Positions 1 through 9,529 of a DNA stretch of 64,000 nucleotides are shown piece after piece. The first letter of the stretch is position 1, and each line of letters starts with the position of its first letter. The position numbers and the translations under genes were made by a program. A model generated the notes under the pieces. It did not search any database and was not told where the DNA came from. It saw only the letters and a list, made by a program, of their open reading frames with translations. Source of the DNA: Poriferisodalis sp964484385 (GTDB taxonomy: Bacteria > Actinomycetota > Acidimicrobiia > Acidimicrobiales > Poriferisodalaceae); assembly GCA_964484385.1 (NCBI GenBank), contig CAZAFV010000010.1, positions 1-64,000 on the forward strand. The letters run 5' to 3'.

Positions 1-1373
1 ATGCGCAGGTGCACCTCGACAGCGCCGGCGCTGCGCAGCATCTCCACGATCGACCGGGTGGTGGTGCCACGCACAATCGAATCGTCGACCACCACGAGCC
101 TGCGACCGTCGATGTTGGGGCTGATCGGATTCAGCTTGGTCCGCACACCCAGAGAACGGACGTGTTGGTTCGGAGCGATGAACGTGCGACCGATGTAGCG
201 GTTCTTGACCAGACCGTCGCCGTAGGCGATGCCGCTGGCACGTGCGTAGCCCTGCGCAGCAGGAATGCCCGACTCGGGAACAGGCATCACCAGGTCGGCA
301 TCGACCGGCGCGTTGGTTGCCAAGTGGGCGCCCATGCGTTGGCGGGCCGCATGCACGTTCTGGCCAGCCAAGGCGGTGTCGGGGCGCGAGAAATACACGA
401 ACTCGAAGATGCACAGATGGGGCGGCGCCCCGTGACCGGTTGCCGGCCGGGCCGCGAACGGCCACAGTGAGCGGCATCCGGCTGCGTCGACGATGATCAT
501 CTCGCCCGGCTGGATCTCGCGCTCGAACGTCGCGCCCACCACCTCCAGCGCAGGGTTCTCCGACGCCAGCACCCAGCCGCCGCTGGACTGGCTGACGCTG
601 GGCTGATCGACACTGGGCTGATGGCCGCCGGGCTGATCGATGCCGGACAGGCCGGTGCTGGGTTGGCTGCGCTTGGGCCCCTCGGCCGCGCGCTCGTCGG
701 CATCGAGTCGACCCAGGCACAGCGGCCAGATGCCGTGCGGATCGCGAACGCCGATCAGGCGGTCGCGATCGGCGACCACAAACGTGAAACCACCGCGCAG
801 GCTGGGCAGAACCTCGAGCAGCGCCTCGGTGACCGCTTCGCGCGGACGGGTGCGAGTGATCTGCGGCGTAGCGGTGATGCGCTGGGCAACCAGTTCGGCG
901 ACCAAGTCGCTGTCGCTGGTGACGGTGCCATCGAGCATGCCCGAGGCCGCCGCGAGCTCGGCCGTGTTGGTGAGGTTGCCGTTGTGCCCGAGCGCGAACT
1001 CGGTGCCGTCGAGCCCCCGGTAGAACGGCTGCGCCGCACGCCAAGAGCTCGATCCCGTGGTGGAGTACCTGGTGTGCCCGATGGCCAGATCACCTTCGAG
1101 CCCTGCGAGCACGCGGTCGTCGAATGCGCTGGCCACCAAGCCCATGTCTTTCACGACCGTGATGTGGGTGCCGTCCGACACTGCGATGCCGGCTGATTCC
1201 TGACCGCGGTGCTGCAGGGCATACAGCCCCAGGTAGCTCAGGTGAGCGACGGGGCCGCCCGGCTGATACACGCCAACAACGCCGCAGGCTTCGCGCGGCT
1301 TGACCAGATCCACGCCCGCCTCCGGCACGCCCGCCCCGTCGAGGTGCGCTCCCCTCTCCGACGTGACGCTCAT
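1..1373 (-). CDS. purF: Amidophosphoribosyltransferase PurF (partial, 3' end outside window)
   Basis: First committed step of de novo purine synthesis: PRPP plus glutamine to phosphoribosylamine. Read on the minus strand from ATG at 1373, which overlaps the purL stop by 4 nt (ATGA). A propeptide of about 29 residues precedes the N-terminal nucleophile Cys in ACGVVGVY, followed by the Ntn glutaminase domain (LQHRGQESAGIA, GHTRYSTTG). The PRPP site VVVDDSIVRGTTT is near the window edge. The C-terminus is cut off by the window. Odd: a low-complexity Gln/Ser/Pro insertion (about 560-660 nt) splits the end of the glutaminase domain. Last gene of the pur cluster. Identity is secure. Confidence 0.95.
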   Translation of the reverse strand, partial: MSVTSERGAHLDGAGVPEAGVDLVKPREACGVVGVYQPGGPVAHLSYLGLYALQHRGQESAGIAVSDGTHITVVKDMGLVASAFDDRVLAGLEGDLAIGHTRYSTTGSSSWRAAQPFYRGLDGTEFALGHNGNLTNTAELAAASGMLDGTVTSDSDLVAELVAQRITATPQITRTRPREAVTEALLEVLPSLRGGFTFVVADRDRLIGVRDPHGIWPLCLGRLDADERAAEGPKRSQPSTGLSGIDQPGGHQPSVDQPSVSQSSGGWVLASENPALEVVGATFEREIQPGEMIIVDAAGCRSLWPFAARPATGHGAPPHLCIFEFVYFSRPDTALAGQNVHAARQRMGAHLATNAPVDADLVMPVPESGIPAAQGYARASGIAYGDGLVKNRYIGRTFIAPNQHVRSLGVRTKLNPISPNIDGRRLVVVDDSIVRGTTTRSIVEMLRSAGAVEVHLR

Positions 1374-3733
1374 GCCGCCGCCCCTTCGACGGGTTGCGAG
1401 AACACCTCGGGCAACGCACCGCTCCACCGGGCACGTGTGTCGTCGAGCGCGAGGTCGATGTCGAGACTGGGTTCGGCGATACGGCCGATCTGCACTCTCG
1501 ACCCACCGAACGACCCCAGCGGGCGGCAGGCAACGGCCGCTGCTGCGGCTGCGCTCGCCAGGCGCTCGACGTTGCCCGGCTCGACAGCTACCAGGACGCG
1601 GCCCGGCGGCTCGGCGAAGAGCGCTCGTGCCGCCGGCGCCGGGCTTCCCAGCGATGGCACTCTCGCATGCACGCCCGCACCGCCGTGACAGCACATCTCC
1701 GCGATGGCCACGGCGATGCCGCCGTCGGAGACATCGTGCGCGCACTGCACGAGGCCATCCCGCACGGCTGCAGCCACGAATCGGGCGGTTGCGACGCTGC
1801 CTGCCAGATCGAGCTCGGGCAGCGCTCCATCACGGCAGCCACGACGCTCCCAAGCCCAGCGGCTGCCGCCCAGCGCCACCTGACGAGCCGGTCCGTCAGC
1901 CACGCTCGCCGTTTGCTCGGCGGCCACATCGAGAGCTGCATCGCCGTCGTGCGCGGCCGGGCCGGGCGGGGCCAGCAACATGAGCGCTGTGCCCGGCGGC
2001 AGCTCGTCAGTGATCGGCCGGCGGACGAGGTCGGGATGCACGCCGAGCAGGCACACCACCGGTGTCGGGCTGATATTGGTTCCGTTCGTCTCGTTGTAGA
2101 GGCTGACATTGCCGCCGACGACGGGCACGCCGAGTGCCTCACAGGCTTCAGCCATGCCGTCGATGGCCTCGGAAAGCTGCCACATGACTTCGGGATGGGT
2201 CGGATTGCCGAAGTTGAGGCAGTTGACGAGTGCGAGGGGGTCGGCGCCTACACAGGCGAGGTTCAGCGCCGCCTCGATCACCACCATGGCGGTGCCACCG
2301 CGAGGATCGGCATCGCACCAGCGGTGATTGCCGTCCACCGACACGGCGAGGCCGCGACCGGTAGGAGTGCCGTCGCGGGGATCTCGCAATCGCAGCAGCG
2401 TGGCGTCGCGGCCCGGGCCGACAACCGTGTTCAAGAACAGTTGGTGGTCGTACTGGCGGTACACCCAGCTCGGGTCGGCGAGCATCGCCAGCAGATCGGC
2501 AGCACAGTCGCTGGAGCTGTCCGCGGCGGGATCGGCCGCCGGGTCGACGCTGCGCCGGAGGGCCAGATCTGCCGGCGGCCGCATCGGCCGGTCGTACGAC
2601 GGCGCATCGTCGTGCAGCGTGCTCGCAGGAACCTCGGCCAGTAACGCGCCGTCCACCCCGTCGCGCACGCGCAGCATGCCGTCGCCGGTCACGCGCCCGA
2701 CGACCGTCGCGCTCACTTCCCAACGGGAACAGATCTCGAGCACCCGATCGACGTTGGCCGGCGAGACAATCGCCAGCATGCGCTCCTGAGACTCCGACGT
2801 CATGATCTCGAACGGCTCCATGCCGTGCTGGCGCAGCGGCACGACGCTGACATCCACCTCCATCCCGGTGCCGCCACGCGACGCCGTTTCGCTCGCCGCG
2901 CACGTCAAGCCCGCGCCGCCGAGGTCCTGGATGCCGCTGACGAGCCCTGCCTCCAGCAGCTCCAGGCATGCCTCGATGAGACGCTTTTCCTCGAAGGGAT
3001 CGCCGACCTGAACGCTCGGGCGCTTCGTCGAATCGTCGACGGCCTCGTCGAATCCCGCTGAGGCCAGCACGCTGACGCCGCCGATGCCGTCGCGGCCGGT
3101 GCTCGCGCCCATGAGCACGGCTGCGCTGCCCACCTCGGTCGCTCGGCCGAGCACCAGGCGTTCAGTCGGCATGATCCCGAGGGCCGCCACATTCACCAGC
3201 GGGTTGTCTCGGTACGTCTCGCACGACACGAATTCGCCGCCAACAGTAGGAACGCCCACGCTGTTGCCATACCCCGAAACTCCGCTGACGATGCCCTCGG
3301 CAATCCAGTTGCTGCGCGGCTCGTCCAACGGCCCCACGCGCAGAGGATCCGCGAGGGCAATGGGTCGCGCGCCCATGGTGAAGATGTCTCGCAGGATGCC
3401 GCCGACTCCGGTCGCCGCACCCTGATATGGCTCGATAGCCGAGGGATGGTTGTGGCTCTCGATGCGCACAGCAACGGCAATGCCGTCGCCGACGTCGACA
3501 ACACCGGCATTCTCACCTGGCCCGACAAGCACACACGGGGCTTCGGTCGGCAATCGGGCGAGATGACGGCGCGACGATTTGTACGAGCAATGCTCGGACC
3601 ACATCACCGCATACATCGCGAGTTCGAGATGGTTCGGTTGACGTTCCAAGAGCTCGCAAATGCGCTCGTATTCGGCATCAGTCAGGCCGAGTGCCGCATG
3701 AATGCTGATCGAATCGGAAGCTATTGCAGTCAC
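1370..3733 (-). CDS. purL: Phosphoribosylformylglycinamidine synthase, PurL (small-type)
   Basis: Catalyses ATP-dependent FGAR to FGAM together with PurQ (glutaminase) and PurS. At 787 aa it is the short PurL form, consistent with separate purQ and purS genes at 4246-5237. Visible motifs: WSEHCSYKSS near the N-terminus, the RIESHNHPSAIEPYQGAATG segment typical of the family, and the Gly-rich IQDLGGAGLTCAASE. Start is a GTG; its stop overlaps the purF start, so purL and purF are probably translationally coupled. The upstream region is shared with the divergent gene at 3784. Confidence 0.96.
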   Translation of the reverse strand: MTAIASDSISIHAALGLTDAEYERICELLERQPNHLELAMYAVMWSEHCSYKSSRRHLARLPTEAPCVLVGPGENAGVVDVGDGIAVAVRIESHNHPSAIEPYQGAATGVGGILRDIFTMGARPIALADPLRVGPLDEPRSNWIAEGIVSGVSGYGNSVGVPTVGGEFVSCETYRDNPLVNVAALGIMPTERLVLGRATEVGSAAVLMGASTGRDGIGGVSVLASAGFDEAVDDSTKRPSVQVGDPFEEKRLIEACLELLEAGLVSGIQDLGGAGLTCAASETASRGGTGMEVDVSVVPLRQHGMEPFEIMTSESQERMLAIVSPANVDRVLEICSRWEVSATVVGRVTGDGMLRVRDGVDGALLAEVPASTLHDDAPSYDRPMRPPADLALRRSVDPAADPAADSSSDCAADLLAMLADPSWVYRQYDHQLFLNTVVGPGRDATLLRLRDPRDGTPTGRGLAVSVDGNHRWCDADPRGGTAMVVIEAALNLACVGADPLALVNCLNFGNPTHPEVMWQLSEAIDGMAEACEALGVPVVGGNVSLYNETNGTNISPTPVVCLLGVHPDLVRRPITDELPPGTALMLLAPPGPAAHDGDAALDVAAEQTASVADGPARQVALGGSRWAWERRGCRDGALPELDLAGSVATARFVAAAVRDGLVQCAHDVSDGGIAVAIAEMCCHGGAGVHARVPSLGSPAPAARALFAEPPGRVLVAVEPGNVERLASAAAAAAVACRPLGSFGGSRVQIGRIAEPSLDIDLALDDTRARWSGALPEVFSQPVEGAAA

Positions 3734-3748
3734 ATCAACCCGAGTTCA

Positions 3749-3777
3749 TTGGATACCGGAAAACGTCGTGCTATACA
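3749..3777 (+). promoter_or_regulatory. Predicted sigma70-type promoter, leaderless
   Basis: TTGGAT (3749-3754), 17-nt spacer, TATACA (3772-3777), then only 6 nt to the ATG of the gene at 3784. The short distance predicts a transcript that begins at or next to the start codon. Seen in sequence; activity inferred. Confidence 0.6.
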
Positions 3778-3783
3778 GACGTC

Positions 3784-4185
3784 ATGAGCGAACGAACAAT
3801 GTCCGACGAACACAAAGCGGCTATAGCCGCGGGTCGCATCGAGGCCGCAGCAGTGCGGGATTATCTCGAAGCGCTCGAAACCCACCGGCCTCGTCCCGGC
3901 CGCAGGCAGAGTGCAGAGTCGCTGAACGCCAAGAAAGACGCCATCGATGCCCAGATTGCGGACGCAAAGCCGATCAAGCGTCTGCTCCTGATGCAAGAGC
4001 GCCGGGACGTCGAGGCGGCGATCGAAGCACTTCAGGTCGAACCCGATATGGCGTCTGTCGAAGAAGGTTTTGTCACCCACGCTGCCAACTACGGACAACG
4101 CAAGGGAATTCAGTACGCGACCTGGCGAGAATTCGGCGTTCCAGCCGACATACTGGCTCGTGCCGGCATCACACGGGGCGGCTGA
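3784..4185 (+). CDS. Small conserved actinobacterial hypothetical protein
   Basis: 133 aa, function unknown. The N-terminal half is a charged helical region (SDEHKAAIAAGRIEAAAVRDYL, then KKDAIDAQIADAKPIK) that looks coiled-coil. The C-terminus ends in KGIQYATWREFGVPADILARAG, a short helical motif that recalls the C-terminal DNA/protein-binding tails of small actinobacterial proteins such as Lsr2-type domains. Proteins of this kind are found beside purine genes in other actinobacteria (recollection). It is the only plus-strand gene inside the pur cluster and is convergent with purQ. The start was chosen because ATG 3784 lies just after a good -10 box. Could be a small nucleoid or regulatory factor; not established. 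Confidence 0.7.
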   Translation: MSERTMSDEHKAAIAAGRIEAAAVRDYLEALETHRPRPGRRQSAESLNAKKDAIDAQIADAKPIKRLLLMQERRDVEAAIEALQVEPDMASVEEGFVTHAANYGQRKGIQYATWREFGVPADILARAGITRGG

Positions 4186-4245
4186 CACCTCAGGTCTCCT
4201 GGCTCTCGGCCAACGAAACCCGAGCCACCGCAGGCCTGCGCGTCT

Positions 4246-4968
4246 TCATGCCGCGTGGTGACTGACGGTTTGACGTGTGCTCGCTGCCGCACAGAGCAAC
4301 GCTTCAAGCAACTTGCGTCCGTCAGTAGAACCCAATAGCTCAGACGTGGCCCGCTCCGGATGGGGCATCAGGCCCACCACATTGCCCGCTTCGTTGCAAA
4401 TGCCAGCGATGTCGTCCACTGAACCATTCGGGTTGGCGACATAGCGCATTACGACTTGACCGTTCTCGCGCAAACGTTGCAACGTCGCACGGTCACACAC
4501 ATAGTTCCCTTCGAAGTGATTGATGGGAATGCTCAGTTGATCCGATGGCGACAGGCCATGTCCCAAGACATGATTCACCGACGCCATCATCAACTGCTGC
4601 GGCTGGCACAGGAACGAAAGCCCGGCATTGGGTCGCAATGCTCCCGGCAGCAGACCTGCCTCGGTCAATACTTGAAATCCGTTGCAAATGCCGACCACGG
4701 GACCTCCGGCACTCGCGAATGACTCCACCGCATCCATGATCGGCGAGAAGCGGGCGATTGCGCCGGTACGCAGGTAGTCGCCGTGCGCGAATCCACCCGG
4801 AATGACGACGGCATCCGCACCGCCCAGCGAGGTTTCATCACTGCGCAGCAGCGCTGTCCGCGCCCCGAGCTCGGCCAAAGCGTCGAGCGTGTCGAGATCG
4901 CAGTTCGTGCCGGGGAACTGGACGACGCCGACTGTCACACTCATCGGCACATTCATCGTCGCGCTCAT
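4246..4968 (-). CDS. purQ: Phosphoribosylformylglycinamidine synthase glutaminase subunit PurQ
   Basis: Class I glutamine amidotransferase subunit supplying ammonia to PurL. 240 aa. The nucleophile Cys is in VVGICNGFQ and the catalytic His-Glu pair in LMPHPERA; the N-terminal VGVVQFPGTNCD is typical of PurQ. ATG 4968 overlaps the purS stop (ATGA); two further in-frame ATGs lie within 12 codons, so the exact start is open. It is convergent with the small gene at 3784, about 60 nt away. Confidence 0.95.
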   Translation of the reverse strand: MSATMNVPMSVTVGVVQFPGTNCDLDTLDALAELGARTALLRSDETSLGGADAVVIPGGFAHGDYLRTGAIARFSPIMDAVESFASAGGPVVGICNGFQVLTEAGLLPGALRPNAGLSFLCQPQQLMMASVNHVLGHGLSPSDQLSIPINHFEGNYVCDRATLQRLRENGQVVMRYVANPNGSVDDIAGICNEAGNVVGLMPHPERATSELLGSTDGRKLLEALLCAAASTRQTVSHHAA

Positions 4969-5237
4969 GGGCTGTGATCCTGCGCCGCGGCACGCAGCTC
5001 GATGCGAGCGTCCTCGATCACCGGGTTCGCCAGCAGGCGGTCGCACATCTGCTCAGTCACCGACCGGGCTTCGGACACATCTGCTGCGGTGACCTCCATG
5101 CGGATGGCCTTGCCGACCCTGACGCCACTCACGCCCGCAAACCCGAGCGCTGCGAGGGCTCGCTCGATCGTGGTGCCGGCCGGATCGGCAATCTCGGCTC
5201 GTGGCGAGATTTCCACCAGCACATCCCAGCGATTCAT
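4965..5237 (-). CDS. purS: Phosphoribosylformylglycinamidine synthase subunit PurS
   Basis: Small structural subunit (90 aa) that bridges PurQ and PurL. Typical pattern of a short alpha/beta protein with VLVEISPRAEIADPAGTTIERALAAL split here as VLVEISPRAEIADP and GTTIERALAALGF, then VRVGKAIRMEV. It sits between purC and purQ, with 4-nt overlaps on both sides, so purC-purS-purQ are translationally coupled. Confidence 0.94.
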   Translation of the reverse strand: MNRWDVLVEISPRAEIADPAGTTIERALAALGFAGVSGVRVGKAIRMEVTAADVSEARSVTEQMCDRLLANPVIEDARIELRAAAQDHSP

Positions 5238-6139
5238 GAAGCGGGAGCTCCCGCCGGCACGCCGGAGTGCGCCAACCAGTCGTCGAATGACTCACCGGTC
5301 AGTGTCTCGTACGCCTCGATGTAGCGAGCGCGGGTGGCGGCAACCACATCGCCAGTGAGCGGCGGCGGGGGCGGTTCCTTGTTCCATCCGGTGGCTTCGG
5401 TGGCGTCGCGCACCGGCTGCTTGTCGAGCGACGGCGGCGATGCGCCCGGCTGCCAGTGATCCTTGGGCCAGAAACGAGACGAGTCGGGAGTGAGCCACTC
5501 GTCGGCGACCACCAGGGTGCCGTCCACATAGCCCAGCTCGAACTTGGTGTCGGCGATGATGATCCCCCGCTCGGACGCATGTGCGGCCGCCGTGCTGTAG
5601 GCGTCGACGCACACCTGGCGGGCGGCCGCAGCCGCCTCGGGGCCGACCAGCTCAGCGGCAGCATCGAACGAGATGTTCACGTCGTGTCCATCGGTTGCCT
5701 TGGTGGACGGCGTGAAGACTGGTTCGGGGAGCTGCTGCGACTCGAGCAGGCCGGCTGGCAGCGGCTCGTCGTGCATGGTGCCGCGCTCGCGGTATTCCTT
5801 CCATGCCGAGCCGGTGATGTACCCGCGCACGATGCACTCGATGGGCAGCATCTCCGCCCGCCGAACGAGGAGCGCTCGGCCGGCCCATTCGGGTCGTCGC
5901 GCCGCAGCCGGGAAGTCGGCGGGGTCGGCGGAGACCACATGGGTCGGGGCGATGTCGCCGAGCCAGGTCGACCACCACGCCGTCATGGCCGTCAGCACTC
6001 GGCCCTTGTCGGGCACCGGTTCGTTGAACACGACGTCGAAGGCCGAGATGCGGTCGCTGGCCACCATCAACAGGTGCCTGTCGTCGACGCGGTACATCTC
6101 GCGTACCTTCCCGCGGTGGACTAGCTCAAGCTCGCTCAC
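5234..6139 (-). CDS. purC: SAICAR synthetase PurC
   Basis: Phosphoribosylaminoimidazole-succinocarboxamide synthase: CAIR plus aspartate plus ATP to SAICAR. About 301 aa. Family signatures visible: HRGKVREMYRV at the N-terminus, LPIECIVRGYITGSAW in the middle, and IIIADTKFELGYVDG near the C-terminal third. GTG at 6139 is chosen because GAGAGG lies 4 nt upstream and the family usually starts a few residues before the KVREMY motif; an in-frame GTG at 6184 would add 15 acidic residues. Follows purB closely. Confidence 0.93.
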   Translation of the reverse strand: MSELELVHRGKVREMYRVDDRHLLMVASDRISAFDVVFNEPVPDKGRVLTAMTAWWSTWLGDIAPTHVVSADPADFPAAARRPEWAGRALLVRRAEMLPIECIVRGYITGSAWKEYRERGTMHDEPLPAGLLESQQLPEPVFTPSTKATDGHDVNISFDAAAELVGPEAAAAARQVCVDAYSTAAAHASERGIIIADTKFELGYVDGTLVVADEWLTPDSSRFWPKDHWQPGASPPSLDKQPVRDATEATGWNKEPPPPPLTGDVVAATRARYIEAYETLTGESFDDWLAHSGVPAGAPAS

Positions 6140-6196
6140 GTTGCCTCTCTTGTCATCGTCTCGCCGGTCATCGTTCGGCGTCACCCGCCGCTCGGC

Positions 6197-7627
6197 TCAC
6201 AGCACCTCGCCCGGCTCGTAGTCGACGGCTGCGCCGTACCGCTCCGCAACCTTGGCCGCGGCAGCCACGAACTCGTCGACCTGGTCCGCAGCGCGGCCGC
6301 TGAACGACGCCGGATCTGCAAGCGCAGCCGCGACATCGTCGTCACTGAGCTGCAGCTCCGGATCGGCCACGATGCGAGCCGCGAGATCGTTGAGATCGGC
6401 GGCGCCCTCGCGCAGCGCCAGCACGGCAGCGGTCGCATGCGCGCCGATGCGCTCGTGCGCCTCCTCGCGGCCGGCGCCTGCTGCCACAGCGGCGGCGAGG
6501 AGACGGGTGGTTGCGAGAAACGGCAGGTATGCGGCCAGCTCGGCTTGGACCCGAGCCGGGAAGACGGCGAAGCCGTCCAGGACGCTGAAGGCAGTCTGCA
6601 GCGCTCCGTCGAGTGCGAAGAAGGCGTCAGGGAGCACGACGCGGCGCACCACCGAACAGCTCACATCACCCTCATCCCATTGGTCGCCGGCGAGCTGCGA
6701 AGCCATCGTCAGGTGCCCGCGCAGGATGGTCACGAGGCCGGTGATTCGCTCGCACGAGCGGGTGTTCATCTTGTGCGGCATGGCAGACGAACCGACTTGA
6801 CCGGCAGCGAAGCCTTCGGTGACCAGTTCGTGACCGGCGGCGAGGCGCACGCTGAGCGCCAAGTTGCCGAGCGGCGCCGCGGCGCCGACCAGCACTGCCA
6901 CGACGTCGAGATCGAGTGAGCGGGGATAGATCTGTCCAGCCGAACCGAGCACCCGGGCAAAGCCCAGCTCGGCGGCAAGGCGTCGCTCCAGCCGATCCAC
7001 GGCTGCTGGATCGTCACCCAACAGCTCCAGCATGTCCTGCTGCGTGCCCACCGGTCCGCGGATGCCACGCAGCGGGTAGCGGGCCAAGAGCTCCTCGATG
7101 CGCTCGAGCGACACAAGCGCCTCGGTGCCGATCGTGGCCCAGCGCTTGCCCAGCGTGGTCGCCTGCGCGGGCACATTGTGCGTACGCGCCGTCATCACGA
7201 GATCTCGGTGCGCAGTGGCCAACGCGGCGATGCTCACGACAAAGGCCGCGAGGCGTTGGGCTACCAGGCCCAACGCGGCGGCGACTTGGCACTGCTCGAC
7301 GTTCTCGGTGACATCGCGCGAGGTCATGGCGCGATGGATCTGCTCGTAGCCGGCGAGCGCGCAGAACTCCTCGATGCGCGCCTTCACGTCGTGGCGCGTG
7401 ATCCGTTCCCGCTCGGTGATCGAGTCGAGATCGACCTGGGTGACCACCTCTCGGTACGCCTCCAGCGCGCCGTCAGGCACGTCGACACCCGCGTCTCGCT
7501 GCGCCTCGAGCACCGCGATCCACAAGCGACGCTCGAGGATGACCTTGTGGCCGGGCGACCAGAGCTCGGCCATCTCCGCCGAGGCGTAGCGAGTCGCCAG
7601 AACGTTGGGAATGACCTCGGGGCTCAC
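6197..7627 (-). CDS. purB: Adenylosuccinate lyase PurB
   Basis: Cleaves SAICAR to AICAR and adenylosuccinate to AMP. 476 aa, fumarase/aspartase superfamily. The signature loop is GQVGSSAMPHKMNTRSCER, and MTSRDVTENVEQ and ARTHNVPAQATTLGKRWA carry the other conserved His/Thr regions. GTG 7627 was chosen because the family starts a few residues before IPNVLATRYAS; it lies 22 nt after the purE stop and has only a weak ribosome site. Confidence 0.95.
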   Translation of the reverse strand: MSPEVIPNVLATRYASAEMAELWSPGHKVILERRLWIAVLEAQRDAGVDVPDGALEAYREVVTQVDLDSITERERITRHDVKARIEEFCALAGYEQIHRAMTSRDVTENVEQCQVAAALGLVAQRLAAFVVSIAALATAHRDLVMTARTHNVPAQATTLGKRWATIGTEALVSLERIEELLARYPLRGIRGPVGTQQDMLELLGDDPAAVDRLERRLAAELGFARVLGSAGQIYPRSLDLDVVAVLVGAAAPLGNLALSVRLAAGHELVTEGFAAGQVGSSAMPHKMNTRSCERITGLVTILRGHLTMASQLAGDQWDEGDVSCSVVRRVVLPDAFFALDGALQTAFSVLDGFAVFPARVQAELAAYLPFLATTRLLAAAVAAGAGREEAHERIGAHATAAVLALREGAADLNDLAARIVADPELQLSDDDVAAALADPASFSGRAADQVDEFVAAAAKVAERYGAAVDYEPGEVL

Positions 7628-7649
7628 GCCGACATCACCGGACCCAGCC

Positions 7650-8096
7650 TCACCGGGCACCAGCAGCGCGGAACTCGTCCAGGCGGGCAGCGAGCTCCGC
7701 ATCGGTCACCGCCAGCATCTCCACCACGAGCACGGCCGCATTCGCCGAGCCGTTCACTGCGACGGTGGCGACCGGGATGCCCTTTGGCATCTGCACCGTC
7801 GACAGCAGCGCATCGAGGCCGTCGGCGAGGCCGCCGCTGAGCGGCACGCCGATCACCGGCAGGGTGGTGTGCGCAGCCACCACACCGGCCAAGTGCGCTG
7901 CCATGCCGGCCCCGCAGATGACCGCGGCAAAGCCGGCGTCGCGTGCTCCGGTCGCGAACGACGCCACAGCTGCAGGTGTGCGGTGAGCGCTCATCACCTC
8001 AGTCACGTGTTCGACATCGAACCTGTCGAGCATTTCGGCGGCGGGTGCCATCTTCGATGCATCGTTCGGTGAGCCCATCAAGATGGCGACCTTCAT
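7650..8096 (-). CDS. purE: N5-carboxyaminoimidazole ribonucleotide mutase PurE
   Basis: Class I PurE (148 aa) that converts N5-CAIR to CAIR. Characteristic SPNDASKM after the N-terminal strand, SAHRTP, CGAGMAAHLAGVVAAHT and PVIGVPLSGG. ATG 8096 has AGGAGA 8 nt upstream. No purK is present in this window, so the carboxylase partner must be elsewhere. Lies between purD and purB. Confidence 0.95.
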   Translation of the reverse strand: MKVAILMGSPNDASKMAPAAEMLDRFDVEHVTEVMSAHRTPAAVASFATGARDAGFAAVICGAGMAAHLAGVVAAHTTLPVIGVPLSGGLADGLDALLSTVQMPKGIPVATVAVNGSANAAVLVVEMLAVTDAELAARLDEFRAAGAR

Positions 8097-8214
8097 CGAT
8101 TTGCTCTCCTGACATGCATCGGCGTGTTGCCCATCGACGTACCGTCTGAGTCTCGCCTCCCGGAGCGGGTGATGGGGCGATGTCCGAGGCACCCGACGAC
8201 GCCCATAGACGCCC

Positions 8215-9486
8215 TCATCGGCTGAGGGAGGCCGCTGCCGCAGCCTCGGCGGCGGCGATGTCGGTGCGGTAGGTCATGCCCGACCAGCTGAGCTGCCGCA
8301 CGGCTTCGTATGCGCGGTCGCGTGCCACCGCCACATCGGGCCCGCGGCCGCACACATTCAGCACCCGGCCGCCCCCGGTCACCAGCGACTCAGACGGAAC
8401 CGTCCGCGCGTCGCCAACGCCGACGCCTGCGCAGAACACGGTGACGCCCGGAACTTCTCGCGCACGCTCAAGGCCCGTAATGAGGTCACCCGTGCGCGGC
8501 GCTGCCGGGTATCCCTCGGCGGCGCAGACGACGCACACCATGGCATCGTCGGAGACGACGACCTCGTCGGTCAGCTCTCCCGCTGCCGCTTCCGCCAAGA
8601 GCGGCGCCAGATCGTTCTCGATGCGCGGCAGCGTGACCTGTGCCTCGGGATCGCCGAAGCGGACGTTGAACTCCAGCAGCCGGGGTCCGTCGGGCGTCAG
8701 CATGAAGCCCGCGTAGAGCACGCCGCGATAGTCGACGCCCCGCCGGATCAACTCAGCCAGCGTCGGCTCGAATGCCATCGCGGCCAGTTCGTCGCAGGCG
8801 GCCCGGTCGACATCGGCCAGCGGCGAGACGCAGCCCATGCCGCCGGTGTTGGGCCCCGTGTCGCCGTCGCCGATGCGCTTGTGATCGCGCACGGCCGTGG
8901 GCAGCAGCACCGCGCGGCGGCCGTCGCACAGCGCGAACAGCGACACCTCGGGGCCACCCATTCCCTCTTCGATCACGATGCGGCGACCGGCATCTCCGAA
9001 TGCAGTGCCGTCCAGCTTGGCATCGACGTCGGCGTGAGCTTCGGCCAGCTCGTCGGTGACCAGCACGCCTTTGCCCGCAGCGAGGCCGCTGGTCTTGACG
9101 ACGTACGGCGGCGGCAGCGTCTCCAGGTAGGCGTGCGCTGCACGGCGCCCTGCGGGGTCGCTGTCGAATGCCGCGTAGGCCGCCGTGGGCACGCCGGCGG
9201 CGCTGACGACTTCTTTCATCCACGCCTTCGAGCTCTCCAGCGCGGCGCCGTCCGCGCCCGGTCCGAACACGAGCCGGCCGTCTGCTCGCAGGCGATCAGC
9301 GAGGCCGTCTGCCAGCGGCCCTTCCGGGCCGATCACGAAGAGGTCGGCATCGATCTCGGTGGGCGGTGTTGCGACGCTGCCCGAAATACCGGGATTGCCC
9401 GGCGTGACGACGACATCGGCGGTGCGGGCGAGAGCGCTCGCGAACGCGTGCTCGCGCCCGCCTTGGCCGACCACACAGACCTTCAT
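8215..9486 (-). CDS. purD: Phosphoribosylamine-glycine ligase PurD
   Basis: GAR synthetase, ATP-grasp enzyme joining phosphoribosylamine and glycine. 423 aa, usual length. N-terminal VCVVGQGGREHAFASAL, central VVKTSGLAAGKGVLV ATP-grasp segment, and GPNTGGMGCVSPL followed by LLEFNVRFGDPEAQV, all diagnostic. Minus-strand, 43 nt downstream of purA; about 118 nt separate it from purE. Confidence 0.96.
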   Translation of the reverse strand: MKVCVVGQGGREHAFASALARTADVVVTPGNPGISGSVATPPTEIDADLFVIGPEGPLADGLADRLRADGRLVFGPGADGAALESSKAWMKEVVSAAGVPTAAYAAFDSDPAGRRAAHAYLETLPPPYVVKTSGLAAGKGVLVTDELAEAHADVDAKLDGTAFGDAGRRIVIEEGMGGPEVSLFALCDGRRAVLLPTAVRDHKRIGDGDTGPNTGGMGCVSPLADVDRAACDELAAMAFEPTLAELIRRGVDYRGVLYAGFMLTPDGPRLLEFNVRFGDPEAQVTLPRIENDLAPLLAEAAAGELTDEVVVSDDAMVCVVCAAEGYPAAPRTGDLITGLERAREVPGVTVFCAGVGVGDARTVPSESLVTGGGRVLNVCGRGPDVAVARDRAYEAVRQLSWSGMTYRTDIAAAEAAAAASLSR

Positions 9487-9529
9487 CGGCCGCCAATCTC
9501 ACGGGCAGGGGGTGCGAACCGAAGGTGTC

